From contig CAWVWF010000067.1 of NCBI GenBank assembly GCA_963933885.1, forward strand, positions 1 to 15,928: 15,928 bases of DNA. The letters are read 5' to 3'. Below are positions 8,209 through 15,928 of this stretch, piece after piece (positions within the stretch are counted from its first letter, which is position 1; every line of letters begins with the position of its first letter). Source of the DNA: CAWVWF01 sp963933885. Its GTDB lineage: Bacteria > Bacteroidota > Bacteroidia > Flavobacteriales_C > GCA-002722245. The position numbers were made by a program, and so were the translations under genes. The notes beneath the pieces are model-generated. The model did no database searches. It was not told where the DNA came from and saw nothing but the letters and a program-made list of their open reading frames with translations.

Positions 8209-10434
8209 TTAAGCATTAACAGCTATCGAACTTAATGCAGCGTTAAAAGTTGCACTTGGTCTCATTGCTTTACTTGCTAAGTCAACATCAGCGAAGTAAT
8301 ATCCTTTGATATCACAAGCAGAACCTTGAATAGCATTTAATTCGTTAACAATCTTAGTTTCATCATCAGTTAACTGTTTCGCAATACCTGCAAAAGCAGA
8401 AGCTAAATCAGCATCAGCAGTTTGTTTTGCTAATTCCTGTGCCCAGTAAGTTGCTAAGTAGAAATGAGAACCTCTGTTATCAATCTGACCTATTTTTCTT
8501 GCTGGTGATTTATCGTTATCTAAGAAAGTACCAGTTGCAGCGTCTAAAGTATCAGCTAAAACTTGTGCTCTTTTATTACCTGTTGTAATTGCTAAGTGTT
8601 CCAAAGAAACAGCTAATGCTAAAAATTCACCTAAAGAATCCCATCTTAAATAGTTTTCTTCGTTGAATTGCTGAACATGCTTTGGAGCAGATCCTCCAGC
8701 ACCTGTCTCAAACAATCCACCTCCGTTCATTAATGGAACGATAGATAACATTTTAGCAGAAGTTCCTAATTCTAAAATCGGGAATAAATCTGTTAAGTAA
8801 TCTCTTAATACATTTCCAGTAACCGAAACAGTATCTTGTCCAGCTTTAACTCTCGCTAAAGTATAAAGTGTTGCAGCAACAGGGGCTTTAATTAAGATTT
8901 CTAATCCTGAAGTATCGTGATTTGGTAAATAAGCATTTACTTTTTTGATCATTTCAGCATCATGTGCTCTATTTTCATCCAACCAGAAAACAGTTGGTAA
9001 ATTAGTAGCTCTCGCTCTAGAAACAGCCAATTTAACCCAGTCTTGGATTGGTGCATCTTTTACTTGACACATTCTGAAGATATCTCCAGCTTCAACCGCT
9101 TGAGATAAAATAACGTTTCCGCTTGTGTCAACCGCTCTGATTGTTCCATTACCTTTTGCAGTAAAAGTTTTATCATGAGATCCATACTCTTCAGCTTTTT
9201 GAGCCATTAAACCAACGTTAGGAGTAGTTCCCATTGTTGTAGGATCGAAAGCACCGTTCTCTTTACAGAAATCGATTGTAGCTTGAAAAACACCAGCATA
9301 ACATCTATCTGGAATAACAGCTTTTGTATCTTGAGCTTCTCCTTCTGCATTCCACATCTGACCAGAAGTCCTGATCATTGCAGGCATTGATGCATCTATA
9401 ATTACATCAGAAGGAACGTGTAAGTTTGTAATTCCTTTATCAGAGTTTACCATCGCTAAATCAGGAGCATTTTTGTAAACATCCTGGATAGCAGCTTCAA
9501 TCTCAGCTTTCAATGGAGAATCTCCAATTTTAGCGTAAACATCACCTAAACCATTAGAAGTATCAACTCCTAATTTTAAAAATTCAGCAGCATATTTTTC
9601 AAAAACTGGTGCGAAGAATACTTCAACACAAGCTCCAAAAATAATTGGATCTGAAACTTTCATCATTGTTGCTTTCATATGTAATGAAAACAAAACTCCT
9701 TCTTCTTTAGCTGAAGTAATTTCTTTAGCTAAAAATGATTTTAACTCAACTACATTCAAAACTGAAGAATCTAAAACTTCCCCAGCCAATAAAGGAGCAA
9801 ATCCTTTTAACTGATCAACAGATCCGTTTGCGTCCACAAATTCGATTTTGAATTCAGTAGCACTTTCAATTGTAGTTGAAGTTTCTGAACCGTAAAAATC
9901 TTTTTGAGACATTGATGCTACATGTGATTTAGAATCTTTTGCCCAAGCTCCCATTCTATGTGGATTCTTCTTAGCATAATTCTTCACTGCTTTTGGAGCA
10001 CGTCTATCAGAATTCCCTTCTCTTAGAACTGGGTTTACTGCAGAACCTGTAACCTTATCGTATTTAGCCTTAATAGCTTTTTCTTCTTCGTTTGCTGGAG
10101 CTTCTGGGTAATTTGGTAATGCATACCCTGCAGCTTGTAGTTCAGCAATCACAGCACCTAATTGTGGAGCAGATGCTGAAACATTTGGTAATTTAATAAT
10201 ATTTGCTTCTGGTGTTTTAACCAGTGCACCTAATTCAGCTAAGTCATCATTAATGCGCTGTTCTTCCTTTAAAAATTCTGGAAAGGTAGAAATAACTCTT
10301 CCTGCTAAAGAAATATCTCTAGTCTCAATTTCAACTCCTGCAGTTTCTGTAAACGCCTTTACGATAGGTAAAAATGAATAAGTTGCTAACGCTGGAGCTT
10401 CATCTGTTTTAGTGTAAATTATTTTTGAAGCCAT
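8209..10434 (-). CDS. icd: Isocitrate dehydrogenase, NADP-dependent, monomeric type
   Basis: Catalyses oxidative decarboxylation of isocitrate to 2-oxoglutarate with NADP+ in the TCA cycle, supplying NADPH. Its 741 residues match the monomeric IDH class (about 740), not the homodimeric class (about 400-420), and the sequence is colinear with that family from MASKIIYTKTDEAPALATYS onward. The substrate-binding block around residues 131-144 (Ser131, Asn134, Arg138, Arg144 in SAVNPVLREGNSDRR) has the same spacing as the isocitrate-contacting Ser/Asn/Arg/Arg set known from the Azotobacter vinelandii enzyme. Other blocks are DKGITNLHVPSDVIIDASMP and FETGAGGSAPKHVQQF. The gene is monocistronic: a near-perfect Bacteroidota promoter sits upstream and a strong terminator follows. 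The protein is rich in alanine, unlike its neighbours, which fits an abundant cytoplasmic enzyme. The ATG at 10434 is secure. Confidence 0.96.
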   Translation of the reverse strand: MASKIIYTKTDEAPALATYSFLPIVKAFTETAGVEIETRDISLAGRVISTFPEFLKEEQRINDDLAELGALVKTPEANIIKLPNVSASAPQLGAVIAELQAAGYALPNYPEAPANEEEKAIKAKYDKVTGSAVNPVLREGNSDRRAPKAVKNYAKKNPHRMGAWAKDSKSHVASMSQKDFYGSETSTTIESATEFKIEFVDANGSVDQLKGFAPLLAGEVLDSSVLNVVELKSFLAKEITSAKEEGVLFSLHMKATMMKVSDPIIFGACVEVFFAPVFEKYAAEFLKLGVDTSNGLGDVYAKIGDSPLKAEIEAAIQDVYKNAPDLAMVNSDKGITNLHVPSDVIIDASMPAMIRTSGQMWNAEGEAQDTKAVIPDRCYAGVFQATIDFCKENGAFDPTTMGTTPNVGLMAQKAEEYGSHDKTFTAKGNGTIRAVDTSGNVILSQAVEAGDIFRMCQVKDAPIQDWVKLAVSRARATNLPTVFWLDENRAHDAEMIKKVNAYLPNHDTSGLEILIKAPVAATLYTLARVKAGQDTVSVTGNVLRDYLTDLFPILELGTSAKMLSIVPLMNGGGLFETGAGGSAPKHVQQFNEENYLRWDSLGEFLALAVSLEHLAITTGNKRAQVLADTLDAATGTFLDNDKSPARKIGQIDNRGSHFYLATYWAQELAKQTADADLASAFAGIAKQLTDDETKIVNELNAIQGSACDIKGYYFADVDLASKAMRPSATFNAALSSIAVNA

Positions 10435-10465
10435 ATTAATTATTTATTAAGTAAATTTTGGACGC

Positions 10466-10496
10466 CAAATATAACTATTTTCAGCGCACTTTCAAA
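10466..10496 (-). promoter_or_regulatory. Bacteroidota-type promoter of icd
   Basis: The minus strand has TTTG (10496-10493), exactly 19 bases, then TATATTTG (10473-10466). This matches the -33 TTTG and -7 TAnnTTTG elements known for Bacteroides and Flavobacterium with ideal spacing. Transcription should start a few bases downstream, giving a leader of roughly 25-30 bases before the ATG at 10434. No Shine-Dalgarno sequence is seen in that A/T-rich leader. Confidence 0.82.
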
Positions 10497-10519
10497 GTTA
10501 TAGAAACTGATATCTAATT

Positions 10520-13480
10520 CTAGTATGGAAATAAATCTGCAACTTGGAGAACTTTAACTTCTCCAAACTTATTTAGTGATTTCATATCAAGCTCTTTTAC
10601 GTTCCCTATTATAACGATTGTGTATTTATTATTCGATATTTTCTCTTTGTAAAAAGTTAACATATCATTGATTTCAAGACCGTCAAGTTCATCATAAACA
10701 TCCTTTTCTTTAGAATAAGTATAACCTAATTTCCTGTCTGCAATACAGTTATATAACTTCCCCGCTCTAGTTGTTCTATTCGAAGCTAACTTTTGTTTTA
10801 TTGATGATTTTGCTTGTTCAAACTTCAACGTATCAACTGGCATATCATTTAAAAGTCCCAACATAGCTTCAATTGCTTCAATTGATTTATCTGTTTGCGT
10901 TCCCAAATATCCAAATGTATATTGTGGTTTCACAGTATCTCTTGCTGTTGTATAGGTAGCAAAAGAGGAATAAGCCAAAGCTTTTTTCTCTCTGATCTCC
11001 TGAAAAATCACCGAAGACATTCCTCCTCCGTAATACTCATTAAATACTTTCGAAGCTGTAAGCTCTTTTTTGTTAAATGATGTTCCTTTATTTAACATTA
11101 AAATATCTGCTTGCTTTAAATCGTAATCCAAAACATAAACTTTATTCTCAACCATTGACAATCGTTTATAGGTTTGAAATCCAGGGATTTCAACTGCCGT
11201 ATTATTCACAATTTTATTAAGTTCAATTTTAATTTCTTGTTGTGAAATGGAACCATAGTATAAGATGTCTTTCTTATATGAAAAGAGAATTTTTAATTGC
11301 ATTAATAACTCCGCTGAAGTTAGTTTCTCAAGCTCCTTATTGGATAATTCATTGCTTAAAGGAGATTCTTTACCAAAAACGGCATACTGTTGAAGCCCAT
11401 TCCAAAACAACTGTTTTGGATTCTTTAAAGCATTCTCCCTTTGCTGAAGTGTTTTCTTTATTAAGAGGATAGCTATATCTTGATCAGCCTGTAAATCTGT
11501 TAAAATCTCCTGAAATAACGCCAAACTTTTTCCCATTTGAGATGTTAAACCGGACAAGGAAACATATGATTCTTTTTGACCGACTGATACAGAATAATCC
11601 ATACCAAGTTTGTACATTTCTTGAGAGAGTTCACGTGCTTTATATTTACTAGTCCCTAGTAATTTAGCTTGTTTTGCGGCAAGAGGCAACAATGCATTGT
11701 GATATGATCCAACCGGAATTACGAATCTTAATGTAAAGAGCTCGTTGGTTTCATTTTTTTGATAATAAAATCCTGAACCATTTTCCAATTTAGATTTTGA
11801 AATCTCAGTGTTGTAATCTATAAACAATGGAGATATTGGTTCTGGATGATTATTCTTATTAAAATCTTTGAAAAACTCTGATTTATTCGCTTTAGAAATA
11901 TCGAGGGGTGTGATAGCAGGTTTATCTATTTTCTCTCTTACTAATTCGACTTCAGACTGTTCTTTATATACAACTACATAATTGTTTTTATAAAATGAAT
12001 TGGCAAATTTAATTACATCTGCCTTTGTTATCTTTTCTAATTCTTTTATTTCATTAACTTTCTCTTCCCAAGTTTGATCGAAGATAAATGCAGAGTTAAT
12101 CATCGTAACTCTATTCCTGTTAGAATTCAGTTTTTTTAATTCTCGAACTTTAAAATCATTAATAATAGCTGGCATTAACCAATCTGGAAATTCTCCTTTT
12201 TTAACCAACTCAATTTGAGTCAAAATTAAATCTTTCAATTCTTGTAAACTCTGTCCTTGCGTTGGTGATCCACCCAAAATATGTTGAGAGTAATCTTTAT
12301 CTACCTGAACTCCAGAATAAACACCAACAGCTTTTTGCTTCTGATTAATATTAAGGTCAATCAACCCAGCTTTACTGTTATTTAAAATCATATCAACCAT
12401 TTGTGCTAGGTACACTTTCTTTGATTTTGCTCCTTCAAACCTATAAGCCATTATTAGACTAGCCGAATTGGGTGCATTAATCGTAATTTCTACTGCCGTT
12501 TTAATTGAATCTTCTTGTTCAAAAACGTAGTCTTCAATAGGAGCTGCTTCAAGCTTACCGAAGTATTTTTCAATTGTTTTAATTGCTACATCAGGATCGA
12601 AATCTCCTGAAAGAATTACAGCCATATTATTTGGTACATAATATTTATAAAAATACTTTTCAATCTCAAGCATTGATGGGCTTTTCAAATGCTCTATCGT
12701 ACCGATTGTAGTTTGTAAACCATAATTATGCTTTTTATAAAGTTCTCTATTCAAAGCGTAAAACTGTTGGCGACGATGATTATCCTGAGAACTATTTTTC
12801 TCTTCATAAACAGCTTCTAATTCAGTATGAAAAAGTCTTAATACTGGTTCTCCAAAACGCTCTGATTCTAATTTAGCCCAATTTTCTAATTGGTTAGTTG
12901 GAATATCCGTTATATAAACTGTATTCTCATGCGTTGTATAAGCATTTGTTCCTGATCCTCCTATCGCCGAATTCAATTGATCAAATTCATTTAAACAAAC
13001 GTATTTTGAGGCTACTTGGGAAAGTGAATCTATCTGACTGTAAAGTGCAACTCGTTTTAATGAATCAGTTGTTTTTCTATAAACTTCATAAAGTGCTTTA
13101 ATTTTATCAAGTTCAATTTTTTCTTTGGCAAAATCAATAGTACCTAATTTACTAGTACCCTTAAACAACATATGTTCTAGATAGTGAGCCAATCCTGTTG
13201 CATGCGCAGGATCGTTCTTCCCACCTGTCTTTACAGATACATAAGTTTGAATTCTTGGCTCATCTTTATTTACGGAAAGGAAAACCTTTAATCCGTTTTT
13301 CAATGTGTATTCTCTAACTTTTAATGGGTCACCTTCAACAGTAGTGAAACTATGAGGAATATCAGGCTTTTCAATTCTAGCTCCTTCCTCAATTCTTATC
13401 GGACTTTTAGTTTCTAGATTTTTCGTCCAACAACTTACTAACGTGAATAAAATTACAAATGCGTATAAGATTTTAACCAT
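10520..13480 (-). CDS. M16 (insulinase/pitrilysin-like) zinc peptidase, predicted lipoprotein
   Basis: A large metallopeptidase of about 986 residues with two M16 halves. Numbering from ATG 13480, the N-terminus MVKILYAFVILFTLVSC is a lipoprotein signal peptide with lipobox LVSC (Cys17), so the protein should be anchored in the envelope. The inverted zinc motif HYLEH lies at 99-103. The third ligand is probably a Glu in ELEAVYEEKN, near residue 227. An insertion between these (including GGSGTNAYTTHENTVY) looks usual for Bacteroidota members. The C-terminal half keeps the substrate-side block YYGGGMSSVIFQEIREKKALAYS but has no HxxEH. Substrate is unknown; peptide degradation in the periplasm is plausible. 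A TTG two codons earlier (13486) would lengthen it slightly; I prefer the ATG. It begins 42 bases after dnaX and may be co-transcribed with it. Confidence 0.92.
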   Translation of the reverse strand: MVKILYAFVILFTLVSCWTKNLETKSPIRIEEGARIEKPDIPHSFTTVEGDPLKVREYTLKNGLKVFLSVNKDEPRIQTYVSVKTGGKNDPAHATGLAHYLEHMLFKGTSKLGTIDFAKEKIELDKIKALYEVYRKTTDSLKRVALYSQIDSLSQVASKYVCLNEFDQLNSAIGGSGTNAYTTHENTVYITDIPTNQLENWAKLESERFGEPVLRLFHTELEAVYEEKNSSQDNHRRQQFYALNRELYKKHNYGLQTTIGTIEHLKSPSMLEIEKYFYKYYVPNNMAVILSGDFDPDVAIKTIEKYFGKLEAAPIEDYVFEQEDSIKTAVEITINAPNSASLIMAYRFEGAKSKKVYLAQMVDMILNNSKAGLIDLNINQKQKAVGVYSGVQVDKDYSQHILGGSPTQGQSLQELKDLILTQIELVKKGEFPDWLMPAIINDFKVRELKKLNSNRNRVTMINSAFIFDQTWEEKVNEIKELEKITKADVIKFANSFYKNNYVVVYKEQSEVELVREKIDKPAITPLDISKANKSEFFKDFNKNNHPEPISPLFIDYNTEISKSKLENGSGFYYQKNETNELFTLRFVIPVGSYHNALLPLAAKQAKLLGTSKYKARELSQEMYKLGMDYSVSVGQKESYVSLSGLTSQMGKSLALFQEILTDLQADQDIAILLIKKTLQQRENALKNPKQLFWNGLQQYAVFGKESPLSNELSNKELEKLTSAELLMQLKILFSYKKDILYYGSISQQEIKIELNKIVNNTAVEIPGFQTYKRLSMVENKVYVLDYDLKQADILMLNKGTSFNKKELTASKVFNEYYGGGMSSVIFQEIREKKALAYSSFATYTTARDTVKPQYTFGYLGTQTDKSIEAIEAMLGLLNDMPVDTLKFEQAKSSIKQKLASNRTTRAGKLYNCIADRKLGYTYSKEKDVYDELDGLEINDMLTFYKEKISNNKYTIVIIGNVKELDMKSLNKFGEVKVLQVADLFPY

Positions 13481-13522
13481 ACCCAAATTTCATCATTATT
13501 TATTGAAATGAGAAATGAAGTA

Positions 13523-14138
13523 TTAAAAATGTAAATCGAATTTTTTCCTAAATACGTCTACTGCTGGATTTATTTCCACCAATTTTTCATACTTATCCTT
13601 AATAGTATAAACTCCTTTAGATTCAGCTTCTTTATCAATCACCAATTCCAAATCAATCTTAGTATTGTTTAACTGTTCTCTTAAATAATTTAAAAGTTCT
13701 ACTTTCTTATTATTAACATCAACAGCTTGAGCTTGATTGAATATAGCTAACTGAACTAAGAATCCTTCTTTTAAAACGGGTTCATTAACAGTTAATGTAG
13801 AGTATAAATCTAAATCCTTAAGCTTAACAGAATATGCAAACTTTCTCCATCTATCACTTAAATCATCCTGAGAAAATGGTTCTGTCCTTTCCTCAATATA
13901 AGCAGCATTAGCTTTCTCTTCTGTTTTAGGATTAAGAATATCTTTTAAAGACAAACTTTCCTTGACGTATGATGCCTTGTTAACTACGTTAATTTTACGT
14001 GTTGCTGGAATACTATCTTCCTTCTTTAATCGTGTTCTAATTTCAGTTCGATTATGCTTTGGTGCAGCGGCTGATTTTGTAACAGGAATATTTTTAGATC
14101 CCCAAATAACGGGTATAGGTAAACTTATTCTACGGGGC
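13523..14138 (-). other. dnaX: Tau-specific 3' part of dnaX (not an independent gene)
   Basis: This stretch is open in the -1 frame from the A run to the stop at 13523. An in-frame TTG at 13954 could make it look like a separate 143-residue gene beginning SLKDILNPK, but the open frame continues upstream without a stop to the slip site and carries the basic linker (PRRISLPIPVIWGSKNIP and further lysine/arginine-rich residues). The last 130 or so residues form a compact mixed alpha/beta domain (RWRKFAYSVK, LLNYLREQLNNTKIDLEL). By position this is the tau region that would contact the polymerase subunit; the contact itself is inferred. Confidence 0.8.
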
Positions 14139-15249
14139 TTTTTTTTTTACCTTCTGATATTTCATCAGAACACAATTGCATCAGCGTAACTTCAGATAGT
14201 AATCGTTTATTTTTTGAAGTTCTATACTGAACATCGAAATTACTTAAAACCTCTAGTGCTCCAATTAACAATGGTAGACTACTCGCTACTGATTGGGTTT
14301 TATATTTTTCCTTAATACTGTCTCCAACTTCTAAAAGTTGAAGTGTTGATTCGTCTTTACTTACTAAAAGGTTTCTGAAATGACTTGCTAAACCATTCAT
14401 GAAAAGAATGTCTTCAAAACCATTATTTAAGATCTCATTCAAAAGTAACAGCAAACCACTAAGATCCTTCTTTTGAATCATCTCAGTTGTTTTGAAATAA
14501 TAGTCATAATCTAAGATATTTAGATTCTTGATTACGTTTTCATAAGATAATTCACCTCCACTAAAACTAACTAATTGATCAAATATTGAAAGTGCATCTC
14601 TTAATCCTCCATCAGCTTTTTGAGCTATAATGTGTAAAGCAGCATTATCAGCTTTAATATTTTCTTTACCAGCAATATCACTTAAGTGACTCGCCATATC
14701 ATCAGTTCCAATTCTATTGAAGTTGAAAATCTGACAACGAGACAATATAGTAGGTAACACTTTATGTTTTTCTGTAGTCGCTAAAATAAACACTGCATGA
14801 GCAGGTGGTTCTTCTAACGTTTTTAAGAATGCATTAAAAGCAGCTTGAGATAACATATGTACCTCATCTATTATATATGCTTTCTTAGTCCCTACTGTTG
14901 GTGCAATTCTAACCTGATTAATTAAACTCCTAATATCATCTACCGAGTTATTAGAAGCAGCATCAAGTTCGAATATATTCAATGAATTACCGTCAGAAAA
15001 GGAAGTACAACTTTCACATTTATCACATGCTTCACCAGAAGCTGTAACATCCATGCAATTAATTGTTTTTGCTAAAATCCTAGCACATGTTGTTTTACCA
15101 ACACCTCTTGGACCACAGAATAAAAAAGCTTGTGCAACCTGTTTATTAAGTATCGCGTTTTTTAAAGTTGAAGTAATGGAAGACTGACCTACTACAGTGT
15201 CAAAACTGGCAGGACGGTATTTTCTAGCAGAAACTATGAAATTTTCCAT
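13523..15249 (-). CDS. dnaX: DNA polymerase III subunit tau, full-length DnaX (frame change at 14148-14139)
   Basis: DnaX is the ATPase motor of the clamp loader; the long form tau also ties the loader to the polymerase and helicase. Reading from ATG 15249, changing to the -1 frame within the A run (one extra A or a -1 ribosomal slip), then continuing to the stop at 13523 gives 575 residues with no interruption; I translated the joined region by hand. Residues 1-367 hold the AAA+ core: Walker A GPRGVGKT (46-53), a zinc site of four Cys (65, 75, 78, 81), Walker B IIDEVH (126-131), sensor block ILATTE and the SRC motif SRCQIF (170-175), then the collar domain. After the slip come KKKKPRRIS, a basic Pro/Ser-containing linker, and a globular C-terminal domain. 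A homopolymer sequencing error would also explain the two frames. Confidence 0.85.
14125..15249 (-). CDS. dnaX: DNA polymerase III subunit gamma (zero-frame, truncated DnaX product)
   Basis: Read without any frame change, dnaX encodes 374 residues ending GKKKSPVE and then TAA (14127-14125). It contains all of the ATPase module and the collar region (up to about residue 366) and lacks everything beyond. This is what the gamma form keeps in organisms that make both forms: a working clamp-loader ATPase without the polymerase-binding tail. The cut lies at the domain boundary, only four codons after the A run, which argues for design and against random damage. The start ATG at 15249 lies six bases after a TACATTTG box. 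It follows the small lipoprotein gene by 83 bases. If the A run is a sequencing artefact, this short product would not exist. Confidence 0.7.
   Translation of the reverse strand: MENFIVSARKYRPASFDTVVGQSSITSTLKNAILNKQVAQAFLFCGPRGVGKTTCARILAKTINCMDVTASGEACDKCESCTSFSDGNSLNIFELDAASNNSVDDIRSLINQVRIAPTVGTKKAYIIDEVHMLSQAAFNAFLKTLEEPPAHAVFILATTEKHKVLPTILSRCQIFNFNRIGTDDMASHLSDIAGKENIKADNAALHIIAQKADGGLRDALSIFDQLVSFSGGELSYENVIKNLNILDYDYYFKTTEMIQKKDLSGLLLLLNEILNNGFEDILFMNGLASHFRNLLVSKDESTLQLLEVGDSIKEKYKTQSVASSLPLLIGALEVLSNFDVQYRTSKNKRLLSEVTLMQLCSDEISEGKKKSPVE
14139..14148 (-). promoter_or_regulatory. Slippage site (A10 in mRNA) that switches dnaX from gamma to tau frame
   Basis: The mRNA reads GGT, ten A, then GCCCCGTAGAATAAG. 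With 10 A the frame stops after SPVE; with 9 A it stops after AP; with 11 A (or 8) it enters the open tau frame. Two of three frames thus end within four sense codons. Such A runs promote RNA polymerase slippage (known for Thermus thermophilus dnaX), and A-AAA-AAA is also a good -1 ribosomal slip heptamer, as in Escherichia coli dnaX (A-AAA-AAG). The mechanism cannot be settled from sequence alone. Confidence 0.75.
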
Positions 15250-15254
15250 TACTG

Positions 15255-15262
15255 CAAATGTA
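15255..15262 (-). promoter_or_regulatory. Possible -7 promoter box of dnaX, close to the start codon
   Basis: TACATTTG on the minus strand fits TAnnTTTG exactly and ends six bases before the dnaX ATG. No TTG is found at the usual -33 distance (the region reads GTTAACA), so the evidence is one element only. If it is used, the mRNA would have almost no leader. Read-through from the lipoprotein gene is an alternative. Confidence 0.4.
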
Positions 15263-15332
15263 GGAATTAATTAAGTAAATTGTTAACTCTTATTTTAGAA
15301 TTTGTTAACACGATATTAAAGCAATAAAAACT

Positions 15333-15860
15333 TTAATTTTTGATTGAATACTTAACCATAAACCTATCTTCAGCTTCCCTATATAACTTTTTCGCAGCTA
15401 TTCTCTTTTCTTCTAACGGGCCTACTTTTCGAGAACAGCTTACCGCAACCTTATCAGGACAATCTTGCCTTATACATTGAAAAACATTTCTAATTTCTCT
15501 AAGTTGACTTAAAGATAAGTTAAGATGATTTGAGTGTAACTCAACTAGCTTGAAAGACGAATCAAACTCTTCTAGGGTGCTCAACTCATTTAGAGTTCTA
15601 ATTAAAATCTGCTCACAACTGTCTAATCTTACCACCCAACCATCGTAATCAATCTCAATACTTTTTCCTGTAAAAAAATTTATGATATCAGCTTTATTTT
15701 CTTTTAACTCGAGTATAGCTCCAGAATTTCCTCTTTTTGCAATTGCATTGAATTTTGTTTTATAAATTGAAGCTTCTGCATTGTTTGAATTACAACTTTG
15801 TAATATAATAGAAAGTAATACAACCAATAACGTATTTTTAAAAAAACAAAAATTTAACAT
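15333..15860 (-). CDS. Small predicted lipoprotein of unknown function
   Basis: A 175-residue protein that I do not recognise. The N-terminus MLNFCFFKNTLLVVLLSIILQSC has a hydrophobic core and a lipobox LQSC with acylation expected at Cys23, followed by an Asn/Ser-rich linker (NSNNAEAS). The mature part looks helical and soluble, with leucine-rich helices around LNELSTLEEF and LNLSLSQLREI. It has four further cysteines (one in SCEQIL; three in CIRQDCPDKVAVSC) that could form disulfides in the periplasm. The end EAEDRFMVKYSIKN is charged. The ATG at 15860 is the only reasonable start, since no other methionine occurs near the N-terminus. It has its own promoter-like sequence directly upstream, and dnaX follows after 83 bases. 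No strong terminator lies between them, so partial read-through into dnaX is possible. Confidence 0.8.
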   Translation of the reverse strand: MLNFCFFKNTLLVVLLSIILQSCNSNNAEASIYKTKFNAIAKRGNSGAILELKENKADIINFFTGKSIEIDYDGWVVRLDSCEQILIRTLNELSTLEEFDSSFKLVELHSNHLNLSLSQLREIRNVFQCIRQDCPDKVAVSCSRKVGPLEEKRIAAKKLYREAEDRFMVKYSIKN

Positions 15861-15864
15861 AGCT

Positions 15865-15898
15865 CAAAGTTATATCTTTCATCTAAGTACATGACAAA
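15865..15898 (-). promoter_or_regulatory. Bacteroidota-type promoter of the small lipoprotein gene
   Basis: The minus strand has TTTG (15898-15895), 22 bases, then TAACTTTG (15872-15865), matching the TTTG / TAnnTTTG pair with spacing at the long end of the accepted range. The -7 box ends five bases before the ATG at 15860, so the transcript would be leaderless or nearly so. Confidence 0.6.
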
Positions 15899-15928
15899 AA
15901 ATTAACAAGATCTACATTTATTATACTC

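Noticed and set aside
13491..13496. ATGATG upstream of the M16 gene as a start
   Set aside because: These ATGs are in another frame and run into a stop after a few codons (ATG AAA TTT GGG TAT GGT TAA); the lipoprotein signal peptide is in the frame of ATG 13480.
13523..13954. A stand-alone 143-residue gene starting at TTG 13954
   Set aside because: The frame is open upstream to the A run of dnaX and continues the DnaX protein; it is the tau-specific end of that gene, not a separate gene.
15315..15337. ATTAAAG/CTTTAAT stem at the end of the small lipoprotein gene as a terminator
   Set aside because: The stem has a single G-C pair, overlaps the stop codon and lacks a following T run, so it is unlikely to terminate transcription.

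Overview
This window is an AT-rich chromosomal segment, and every gene I can support lies on the minus strand. It reads as a member of the Bacteroidota, probably near the Flavobacteriales. The evidence for that is promoter boxes of the TAnnTTTG type with TTTG about 19 bases upstream, start regions without Shine-Dalgarno sequences, signal peptides of the AFG|Q kind, and the protein families present. I see no mobile elements, CRISPR arrays, tRNA or rRNA genes. The content is core housekeeping, plus three proteins I do not recognise.

In transcription order (high to low coordinates): a small predicted lipoprotein (15860-15333); dnaX, the clamp-loader ATPase gene (15249-13523); a large M16-family zinc peptidase lipoprotein (13480-10520); icd, monomeric NADP-dependent isocitrate dehydrogenase (10434-8209), with its own promoter and a strong intrinsic terminator; a 123-residue protein of unknown function (8073-7702); a secreted, probably outer-membrane, protein of unknown function (7540-6542); lnt, apolipoprotein N-acyltransferase (6477-4801); lpd, dihydrolipoyl dehydrogenase (4664-3255); and a tight hemH-pabB-tilS cluster (ferrochelatase, aminodeoxychorismate synthase component I, tRNA-Ile lysidine synthetase), with tilS running off the left edge.

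The most notable feature is in dnaX. The first reading frame stops at residue 374, immediately after a run of ten A in the mRNA (14148-14139). The adjacent -1 frame then stays open for about 200 more codons and encodes the rest of a tau-type subunit. One extra A, or a -1 ribosomal shift, gives a continuous 575-residue protein; the other two frames stop within four sense codons. This is the arrangement expected for programmed production of gamma (short) and tau (long) from one gene. Elsewhere it is achieved by translational frameshifting (Escherichia coli) or transcriptional slippage (Thermus thermophilus). A sequencing indel in the homopolymer is the main alternative.

Other points are a cysteine-rich insert in ferrochelatase that may hold an iron-sulfur cluster, a stop/start overlap TAGTG joining hemH to pabB, promoter boxes lying almost on the start codons of dnaX and the lipoprotein gene (possible leaderless mRNAs), and a lack of any ATG start for lnt. 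Lnt would acylate lipoproteins such as the two encoded in this window. Lpd and Icd belong to central carbon metabolism.
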